Assembly (NCBI GenBank): GCA_011525065.1
Contig: WTIY01000143.1
Span: 1-7,696, forward strand
Reading direction: 5' to 3'
Length of the DNA stretch: 7,696 nucleotides
Source of the DNA: Flavobacteriales bacterium
Lineage (GTDB): Bacteria; Bacteroidota; Bacteroidia; Flavobacteriales; Flavobacteriaceae
Shown here: positions 1 through 6,464 of the stretch, one piece after another
How the letters are laid out: each line of letters begins with the position of its first letter
Numbering within the stretch: the first letter of the stretch is position 1
Translations under genes and position numbers: made by a program
The notes under the pieces: model-generated
Seen by the model: the letters and a program-made list of their open reading frames with translations, nothing else
The model's database searches: none
What the model was told of the DNA's origin: nothing

Positions 1-1620
1 GGCTTATCAGAACGTGGTGAGTCCGATTCAGGAGATTTTTGTTACGGTCTTTGGGGCTGATGGTTGTCCTGCTAATACGAGCTTTTTTATTACGGTTCAT
101 CCCAACCCAGAGCTTACCCAACCGGCGCCTTATGTGATTTGTGATCCAGACAGCGATGGGTTTACTGAGTTCGACTTGGCCTTATTGGATTTAGAACTTA
201 CAGGGGGTAATCCGGACTACGTGGTGAGCTATCACGGTACAGAAGCTAATGCCTTGACTGGTGATCTGGCTTTAGGTTTGCCTTATACCAATGACGATGC
301 CTATAATGACAGTGTTTGGGCCAGGGTGGAGGACACCACTACGGGCTGTTATAGTGTAATAGAGATACTGCTTGAGGTTCGCGATCTGCCAGCAGCCACT
401 GAGCCTGAGGAGCCATTGCGTCAGTGTGATGATGCTCTAGCTGATGGATTTACGGTTTTTGATTTAACGGTTGTTGAGCCTGAGGTTTTGGGTGGTTTAG
501 ATCCACTGGAGTATGATATTTATTACTACGAGCAAGAGAGCGATGCCATTGCTGCGGGTGATCTGGCCTTAACGGCGCCTGATTTTAGTTTATCCATTGC
601 TAACCCGGGTGCTTACCAGAACACGAGTAATCCTCAGATCATTTACATTTTAGTGGTGGGTAATGCCAATAGTACGTCTCCTAATAACGGGACGGCTGGC
701 TGTTATGATATTGTGACTTTAGAGTTGATTGTGGATCCCCTGCCAGAGGACTTGGGTCCTTTTGAGCTGTTTTTATGTGATGATGAGGCTAGTGGCAGCA
801 CCATTGATGAGATCAGTATATTTGATTTAACCCAGATCAACGATACGGCTACAGGTGGTGATGGTACCATCACGGTGACCTGGTACGCTACTGCAGCTGA
901 TGAGGCGGCGGATAATCCGATCGCTACCCCTGAGGCCTATGCGAACATCATTACCCCACAGACGATCATTGGAAGGTTAGAGAGTCAGTTTGGCTGCCGC
1001 ACTCTGGTGACTTTGACCTTAACGGTACTGCCTAATCCGACTCCGATTACTCCGACCCCATTGGAGGTATGTGATGATGATTTAGACGGCGGCACTTTTG
1101 ACGACGGTTTTGCCACGTTTGTGCTGACCGACAAGGATGCAGAGATCATCGATGGCGAACCAGATGTTAGTGTGACCTATTATGAGACTTTGGCTCAGGC
1201 TGAGTCAGGCACAGGGGCCTTAACCAGTCCATGGGTCAATACGGTTCCTGGTGGTCAGGTGATTTACGCTCGTGTGGAGCGTGATGTTCCTCCTGGGATA
1301 CTGGGCTGCTTTAGTATTGTTGAGTTGGAGCTTATTGTGGTAGCGCTTCCAGATGCGCCTATCAATGGTTTTATTGATCCGATGTTTGAGTGTGATGATG
1401 ATGGTGATGGCTTGGTTGAGTTTGATTTAACCCAGCAAAATCCATTTGTGTTAGGCAGTCAGGATCCTGCTGATTTTGCACCGATTACTTACCATGAGTC
1501 CTTAGCTGATGCTCAGTCGGGTACGCCTTTTATTGCTACTCCTGCGTCTTATTTTAGCGCTGGCGGCACTACTATATGGGTTCGTTTAGAGAGCTTGGAC
1601 ACGGGCTGTTACCGTATCAC
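1..1620 (+). repeat. Large exact direct repeat, copy 1
   Basis: This block is identical to 1843-3462 by line-by-line reading, with no mismatch found over 1620 bp. The offset is 1842 bp, exactly 614 codons, so the frame is preserved. The left edge cannot be seen because the window begins inside the copy; the match may continue upstream. The right edge is sharp: after base 1620 this copy reads GCCCTTTG where copy 2 has CAGCTTTG. The block carries the tail of one A-type module, five complete modules and the first part of the segment leading to the sixth. Confidence 0.95.
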
Positions 1621-4600
1621 GCCCTTTGATTTAGAGGCAGGGGTGTTTCCCAGTATTGGTACGCCAGATGATTTATTCTTGTGTGATGATGAGATTGGTG
1701 GCAGTACTCTTTTTGATGGTCTGTCGACCTTTGATTTAACTCAAAATACAGTGGTCCTTATTGCTGGCAATCCAACTTACTCAGTATCTTATTACGCGAG
1801 CGCTCAGGATCAGATCGACGACACTCCAATAGCTACTCCTGAGGCTTATCAGAACGTGGTGAGTCCGATTCAGGAGATTTTTGTTACGGTCTTTGGGGCT
1901 GATGGTTGTCCTGCTAATACGAGCTTTTTTATTACGGTTCATCCCAACCCAGAGCTTACCCAACCGGCGCCTTATGTGATTTGTGATCCAGACAGCGATG
2001 GGTTTACTGAGTTCGACTTGGCCTTATTGGATTTAGAACTTACAGGGGGTAATCCGGACTACGTGGTGAGCTATCACGGTACAGAAGCTAATGCCTTGAC
2101 TGGTGATCTGGCTTTAGGTTTGCCTTATACCAATGACGATGCCTATAATGACAGTGTTTGGGCCAGGGTGGAGGACACCACTACGGGCTGTTATAGTGTA
2201 ATAGAGATACTGCTTGAGGTTCGCGATCTGCCAGCAGCCACTGAGCCTGAGGAGCCATTGCGTCAGTGTGATGATGCTCTAGCTGATGGATTTACGGTTT
2301 TTGATTTAACGGTTGTTGAGCCTGAGGTTTTGGGTGGTTTAGATCCACTGGAGTATGATATTTATTACTACGAGCAAGAGAGCGATGCCATTGCTGCGGG
2401 TGATCTGGCCTTAACGGCGCCTGATTTTAGTTTATCCATTGCTAACCCGGGTGCTTACCAGAACACGAGTAATCCTCAGATCATTTACATTTTAGTGGTG
2501 GGTAATGCCAATAGTACGTCTCCTAATAACGGGACGGCTGGCTGTTATGATATTGTGACTTTAGAGTTGATTGTGGATCCCCTGCCAGAGGACTTGGGTC
2601 CTTTTGAGCTGTTTTTATGTGATGATGAGGCTAGTGGCAGCACCATTGATGAGATCAGTATATTTGATTTAACCCAGATCAACGATACGGCTACAGGTGG
2701 TGATGGTACCATCACGGTGACCTGGTACGCTACTGCAGCTGATGAGGCGGCGGATAATCCGATCGCTACCCCTGAGGCCTATGCGAACATCATTACCCCA
2801 CAGACGATCATTGGAAGGTTAGAGAGTCAGTTTGGCTGCCGCACTCTGGTGACTTTGACCTTAACGGTACTGCCTAATCCGACTCCGATTACTCCGACCC
2901 CATTGGAGGTATGTGATGATGATTTAGACGGCGGCACTTTTGACGACGGTTTTGCCACGTTTGTGCTGACCGACAAGGATGCAGAGATCATCGATGGCGA
3001 ACCAGATGTTAGTGTGACCTATTATGAGACTTTGGCTCAGGCTGAGTCAGGCACAGGGGCCTTAACCAGTCCATGGGTCAATACGGTTCCTGGTGGTCAG
3101 GTGATTTACGCTCGTGTGGAGCGTGATGTTCCTCCTGGGATACTGGGCTGCTTTAGTATTGTTGAGTTGGAGCTTATTGTGGTAGCGCTTCCAGATGCGC
3201 CTATCAATGGTTTTATTGATCCGATGTTTGAGTGTGATGATGATGGTGATGGCTTGGTTGAGTTTGATTTAACCCAGCAAAATCCATTTGTGTTAGGCAG
3301 TCAGGATCCTGCTGATTTTGCACCGATTACTTACCATGAGTCCTTAGCTGATGCTCAGTCGGGTACGCCTTTTATTGCTACTCCTGCGTCTTATTTTAGC
3401 GCTGGCGGCACTACTATATGGGTTCGTTTAGAGAGCTTGGACACGGGCTGTTACCGTATCACCAGCTTTGGACTGGTTACAGGTGCTTTACCGGGTATTG
3501 GTTCTGCTAATGACTTGTATTTGTGTGATGATGAGATTGGCGGCAGTGATCCCTTTGATGGGTTGTCTACTTTTGATTTAACTGTAAACACCTTAGAGGT
3601 GACCTTAGGGGACCCAACTTATTCGGTGTCTTACTACGAGATCGATGGTACTCTAATAGCTAATCCTGAGGCTTATCAGAACGTGGTGAGTCCGATTCAG
3701 GAGATTTTTGTTACGGTCTTTGGGCCTGAGGGTTGTCCTGCTAATACGAGCTTTTTTATCAATGTGGAGGCTAACCCCACAATTAATCTTCCTGATCCGT
3801 TGATTGCTTGTGACGACAATAACAACGGCTTTTATGATAATTTTGATTTAACCAGCAAGGACGCTGAGCTTTTGGGCGGTCAGGTTGATGTGAGCATTCG
3901 TTATTACGAGACTCTTGCTGACGCCAACATAGGCGATATTGCCGATCAGCTACTGAGTCCTTATGAGAACATTGTACCTTTTACGCAGACTATTTATGCT
4001 CGTTTGGAGAACGATGTTCCTCCTGGGGTTAACGCTTGTTTTAGTGTGGTTCCTTTAGAGCTTCGCGTGGAGTCTTTACCACTGGGGGTTGATCTAGCAA
4101 CATTCCAGGATCCGCTTGTGGCCTGTGATTTTGACGGTGATGGTTTTGAGGTTTTTGATTTGACTCAGAATAACTTGGCGGCCTTAGGGGCCAATGAGCC
4201 CTTGTCAGATTACTTGGTGAGTTATCACATCACTCAGACAGATGCGGACTTAGGGGTCAACGCCATTAGCGACCCTGGGGCTTATACTAACATTACTACT
4301 CCGGTTCAACAGGTATTTGTACGCGTGGAGAACTTTGTAACGGGGTGTGGTAGGGTAACGCCTTTTGATTTAGAGGTTCAGCCGCCGGCTGATTTATCGG
4401 CAGGTCCCTTTGAGATGGTCTTGTGTGACGATCAGGTTGGTGGCAGTCTTCCTGACGATGGGATCTCGACCTTTAATTTAACCTTAAATGATCCGATCAT
4501 CACTGGTGGTGATCCCACCTATACGGTGGTTTACTATGCCAGTTTACAGGATCAGATTGACGATCTACCTATTGCGGATCCTACAGATTACCAGAATGTG

Positions 4601-6448
4601 GTCAATCCACAGGACATTTACGTGACGGTCTTGACCTCTGGGGGTTGTGGAGCAGAGACTTCACTGACACTTCGTGTATTGCCTAATCCGAGTCCAGTGA
4701 CTCCGACTCCACTTGTGGTGTGTGATGGCCAGGGTGACCCGGTGATTGACTTTGACCCTGAGGACGGACTCTCGACTTTCATTCTAACGGATAAGGACGC
4801 TGAGATCATAGGGGGAGAGCCTAATGTGAGTGTGCTGTATTACGAGACTCTTGAGGATGCCGAGGCTGGCATTGCAGGCACGGATCTAGCGAGTCCTTAT
4901 GCCAATACCACGCCGTTTAGCCAGGTGGTTTATGCGCGTGTGACTAAGGATATCCCTCCAGCCACTTTAGGCTGTTACAGTATTGTGGAATTGGAGCTAG
5001 TGGTGAGCCCATTACCGGAGGCTCAGGGCCTACCTGAGGACTTGTACTATTGCGCAGTGGACAATAATGGTGTTGGGGTCTTTGACCTGACGCAGAATGA
5101 TCCATTGATTTTGGGCGACTTGGATCCAGCGATTTATGCGGTGTTGTACTTCCGTACTTTGACTGAGGCCCAAAATGGGATCAATCCCATTGGCAATCCG
5201 ACTTTATTTGCCAGTACTACGAGTCCAGAAACAGTTTACGCGGGTCTGATTACTTTGGATACAGGGTGTTACACTCCGCCACAGCAAGATCCGGTTACCT
5301 TAGAGGTGGATTTGAGTTTTGAGTTGTATGTTAAGGAAGGCGCCTTTGCGGGTGATCCTGATCCTTACATGATCTGTGACAATATAGCTCCGAGTGATGG
5401 CTTGGCAGAGTTTACTTTGATCCCTAATGCGGGCTTGCCTACGGACTTGGATGCTCAGGCGCAGCTACTGGTAGATCAGATCTTACAGGATCAGGACCCG
5501 AGTGTTTATGTATTGACCTTCCACGAGACGCTTTCTGACGCTGAGCTTGGTGTGGGTAACCTGCCAGATGTGTATACCAACATCACTAACCCACAGGTGA
5601 TTTATGCACGGGTGAGTAATTTATTGGATCCAAACGACGAGCCGATCTGTTATGATGTGGCTGAAGTGCTGCTTGCTGTAGAGCAGCTACCTCCGATGAC
5701 CCTAGCCGATGAGTACCGCATTTGTGTGGATGCTCAGGGCAACGCCATTATGGAGGAGTTTGGCGCGGTCTCACCACCGACTTTAGAGACGGGTCTTCCT
5801 GCCGAGGGCTTCACCTTCTTATGGTCGCTCAACGGCACGATCCTGCCCAATGAGGTGGGTCCATCACTGGTGGCTTTGGCTCCTGGGGCCTACACGGTAC
5901 TGGTCACTGAGCTGGCCTCGGGCTGTGCCTTGGAGACGGCGGTGACTGTAACACCAGCCTCACCACCACTGGAGTACAATGTGCGTCTGCTCAACGGTGC
6001 CTTTGCTGGGGAGCATGTCATAGAGGCCACCGCTACGGGTCTGGGGACCTATCAGTTTAGTTTGGACGGGGGTAACCTTCAGGACAGTGGTGTGTTTAAC
6101 AATGTGACTCCGGGCACCCACCAGGTGACCATCACCAATGTGGAGGGCTGCGGCTCGATCACTGTGGACATCGGAGTGGTGGACTACCCACGCTTTGTCA
6201 CCCCGAACAACGATGGCTTTAACGACACCTGGAACATCATCGGTCTGGCCGATTACGACCCAGCGGCACGCATCTATATCTTTGATCGCTATGGCAAGCT
6301 GCTCAAGCAGCTGAGCCCAACTGGAGCAGGGTGGGACGGTACCTATAAAGGCAACCCACTGCCCTCAAGTGACTATTGGTTCAGAATCGAATACACCGAA
6401 GAAGATATTCCTAAGGCCTTTACAGGACATTTTACATTAAAAAGATAG
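2..6448 (+). CDS. Giant modular T9SS surface protein (SprB-like adhesin), 5' partial
   Basis: The reading frame is open from base 2 to the TAG at 6446-6448, giving 2148 visible codons. The GTG at base 14 is internal to a conserved module, so the true start, signal peptide and N-terminus lie upstream. Residues 1 to about 1898 are a module array, each module having a CDD/DxDxDG-like opening, an FDLT-like motif, a VSYY/VSYH strand, an IYARVE-like strand and a second Cys in a GC(Y/F) context. An Ig/PKD-like segment (about 1899-1989), a SprB-repeat-like segment (about 1990-2062) and a type B T9SS sorting domain (2063-2148) follow. The array is very acidic and almost free of lysine, as seen in calcium-stabilised stalks. 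By family knowledge this is a secreted, cell-surface-attached protein. A role in adhesion or gliding is inferred, as no lectin or enzyme domain is visible. A PorP/SprF gene follows after 16 bp. Repeat homogeneity means assembly of this gene should be treated with caution. Confidence 0.93.
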   Translation, partial: AYQNVVSPIQEIFVTVFGADGCPANTSFFITVHPNPELTQPAPYVICDPDSDGFTEFDLALLDLELTGGNPDYVVSYHGTEANALTGDLALGLPYTNDDAYNDSVWARVEDTTTGCYSVIEILLEVRDLPAATEPEEPLRQCDDALADGFTVFDLTVVEPEVLGGLDPLEYDIYYYEQESDAIAAGDLALTAPDFSLSIANPGAYQNTSNPQIIYILVVGNANSTSPNNGTAGCYDIVTLELIVDPLPEDLGPFELFLCDDEASGSTIDEISIFDLTQINDTATGGDGTITVTWYATAADEAADNPIATPEAYANIITPQTIIGRLESQFGCRTLVTLTLTVLPNPTPITPTPLEVCDDDLDGGTFDDGFATFVLTDKDAEIIDGEPDVSVTYYETLAQAESGTGALTSPWVNTVPGGQVIYARVERDVPPGILGCFSIVELELIVVALPDAPINGFIDPMFECDDDGDGLVEFDLTQQNPFVLGSQDPADFAPITYHESLADAQSGTPFIATPASYFSAGGTTIWVRLESLDTGCYRITPFDLEAGVFPSIGTPDDLFLCDDEIGGSTLFDGLSTFDLTQNTVVLIAGNPTYSVSYYASAQDQIDDTPIATPEAYQNVVSPIQEIFVTVFGADGCPANTSFFITVHPNPELTQPAPYVICDPDSDGFTEFDLALLDLELTGGNPDYVVSYHGTEANALTGDLALGLPYTNDDAYNDSVWARVEDTTTGCYSVIEILLEVRDLPAATEPEEPLRQCDDALADGFTVFDLTVVEPEVLGGLDPLEYDIYYYEQESDAIAAGDLALTAPDFSLSIANPGAYQNTSNPQIIYILVVGNANSTSPNNGTAGCYDIVTLELIVDPLPEDLGPFELFLCDDEASGSTIDEISIFDLTQINDTATGGDGTITVTWYATAADEAADNPIATPEAYANIITPQTIIGRLESQFGCRTLVTLTLTVLPNPTPITPTPLEVCDDDLDGGTFDDGFATFVLTDKDAEIIDGEPDVSVTYYETLAQAESGTGALTSPWVNTVPGGQVIYARVERDVPPGILGCFSIVELELIVVALPDAPINGFIDPMFECDDDGDGLVEFDLTQQNPFVLGSQDPADFAPITYHESLADAQSGTPFIATPASYFSAGGTTIWVRLESLDTGCYRITSFGLVTGALPGIGSANDLYLCDDEIGGSDPFDGLSTFDLTVNTLEVTLGDPTYSVSYYEIDGTLIANPEAYQNVVSPIQEIFVTVFGPEGCPANTSFFINVEANPTINLPDPLIACDDNNNGFYDNFDLTSKDAELLGGQVDVSIRYYETLADANIGDIADQLLSPYENIVPFTQTIYARLENDVPPGVNACFSVVPLELRVESLPLGVDLATFQDPLVACDFDGDGFEVFDLTQNNLAALGANEPLSDYLVSYHITQTDADLGVNAISDPGAYTNITTPVQQVFVRVENFVTGCGRVTPFDLEVQPPADLSAGPFEMVLCDDQVGGSLPDDGISTFNLTLNDPIITGGDPTYTVVYYASLQDQIDDLPIADPTDYQNVVNPQDIYVTVLTSGGCGAETSLTLRVLPNPSPVTPTPLVVCDGQGDPVIDFDPEDGLSTFILTDKDAEIIGGEPNVSVLYYETLEDAEAGIAGTDLASPYANTTPFSQVVYARVTKDIPPATLGCYSIVELELVVSPLPEAQGLPEDLYYCAVDNNGVGVFDLTQNDPLILGDLDPAIYAVLYFRTLTEAQNGINPIGNPTLFASTTSPETVYAGLITLDTGCYTPPQQDPVTLEVDLSFELYVKEGAFAGDPDPYMICDNIAPSDGLAEFTLIPNAGLPTDLDAQAQLLVDQILQDQDPSVYVLTFHETLSDAELGVGNLPDVYTNITNPQVIYARVSNLLDPNDEPICYDVAEVLLAVEQLPPMTLADEYRICVDAQGNAIMEEFGAVSPPTLETGLPAEGFTFLWSLNGTILPNEVGPSLVALAPGAYTVLVTELASGCALETAVTVTPASPPLEYNVRLLNGAFAGEHVIEATATGLGTYQFSLDGGNLQDSGVFNNVTPGTHQVTITNVEGCGSITVDIGVVDYPRFVTPNNDGFNDTWNIIGLADYDPAARIYIFDRYGKLLKQLSPTGAGWDGTYKGNPLPSSDYWFRIEYTEEDIPKAFTGHFTLKR
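1843..3462 (+). repeat. Large exact direct repeat, copy 2
   Basis: This is the second copy of the 1620-bp block at 1-1620, in tandem with a 222-bp non-identical segment (1621-1842) between them. Even silent positions are unchanged, whereas neighbouring modules of the same subtype elsewhere in the gene differ at many silent positions. After base 3462 the sequence departs from copy 1 (1621-1842) and becomes a related but clearly diverged A-type module that is 15 bp shorter. Confidence 0.95.
3670..3759 (+). repeat. Third, partial copy of the start of the large repeat
   Basis: These 90 bp match bases 1-90 and 1843-1932 with two mismatches, at copy-1 positions 56 and 61, changing Ala-Asp to Pro-Glu. 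Identity also extends about 7 bp to the left of 1843 and 3670 (TCCTGAG). Immediately to the right the sequence diverges into a different linker. The offsets from the other copies, 3669 and 1827 bp, are both multiples of three. The segment encodes the EAYQNVVSP-like strand region of an A-type module. Confidence 0.9.
5696..5968 (+). other. Ig/PKD-like segment within the adhesin
   Basis: This stretch breaks the FDLT module pattern. It retains an opening Cys-Val-Asp (codon 5723) and a later SGC, but between them has FLWSLNGT-like residues followed by a run ending in APGAYTVLVT. That WSLNG...PGxYTVxVT layout is typical of the Ig/PKD-like beta-sandwich domains found near the C-termini of flavobacterial surface proteins. 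The family assignment rests on motif shape only. Confidence 0.55.
5969..6187 (+). other. SprB-repeat-like segment within the adhesin
   Basis: The translation contains TYQFSLDGG, then VFNNVTPGTHQVTITN and EGCGS. This is the pattern of SprB-type repeats (YxFSLDGG...F..V..GxHxVxVxDxxGC) known from gliding motility adhesins. It lies directly before the sorting domain, the usual position for the last such repeat. Only one is visible. Confidence 0.6.
6188..6445 (+). other. T9SS type B C-terminal sorting domain (CHU_C / gliding-motility-associated CTD)
   Basis: About 86 residues begin with PRFVTPNNDGFNDTW, continue with IYIFDRYGKLL and GWDGTYKG, then SDYWFRIEY, and end in GHFTLKR at the stop codon. 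These are hallmark residues of the type B sorting signal, which sends proteins through the type IX system and, in Flavobacterium johnsoniae, depends on a SprF-like partner. The domain is complete, so the C-terminus of the protein is intact. It contrasts with the array in being lysine-containing and basic at its end. Confidence 0.95.
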
Positions 6449-6464
6449 ATATTTGCATTATCAT

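Larger units (their letters stand above)
2..5695 (+). repeat. Array of 18 complete (plus one partial) CDD/FDLT modules
   Basis: First-cysteine codons of the complete modules start at 140, 425, 776, 1070, 1391, 1682, 1982, 2267, 2618, 2912, 3233, 3524, 3809, 4124, 4424, 4721, 5051 and 5375, so the spacing is 285-351 bp. The visible tail of an earlier module occupies roughly bases 2-115. Three subtypes alternate. Type B has a KDAEIIGG-like and YYETLADA-like core, type C has TQNNP-like and LDP-like elements ending in TGCY, and type A opens with CDDEIGGS-like residues and contains an EAYQN-like segment. The order from base 140 is B-C-A, repeated; the last module (5375) is atypical. Outside the large duplication the modules differ at many synonymous and replacement positions, so the array is old overall. 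Module limits are approximate because only the motifs, not a structure, define them. Confidence 0.85.

Noticed and set aside
14..16. GTG as the start codon of the large gene
   Set aside because: It lies within the AYQNVV strand motif that recurs at 1844 and 3671 as internal sequence, and the frame is open to the window's first bases. There is no signal peptide after it.
1391..1412. GAT-rich simple repeat as a slippage or phase-variation site
   Set aside because: It is explained by the Asp-rich motif CDDDGDG, is short and interrupted, and a triplet change would not shift the frame.
1781..1963. Minus-strand open frame within the array
   Set aside because: It is opposite a strongly supported coding sequence, resembles no family, and arises from repeat composition.
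1..3759. CRISPR array or insertion-sequence repeats as an explanation for the direct repeats
   Set aside because: The repeats are long, coding, in frame and have no transposase, terminal inverted repeats or regular short spacers.
4618..4809. Minus-strand open frame of 63 codons
   Set aside because: It is fully inside the adhesin, has low-complexity composition and no plausible start context.
6453..6464. TTG start adding four residues to the PorP/SprF protein
   Set aside because: The ATG at 6465 begins a standard signal peptide; the extra residues (with two His) would precede it and a TTG start is less likely.
6444..6464. Possible Bacteroidota promoter (TAnnTTTG) before the PorP/SprF gene
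   Set aside because: TAGATATTTG has four rather than two bases between TA and TTTG, has no convincing TTG at -33 and sits almost on the start codon.
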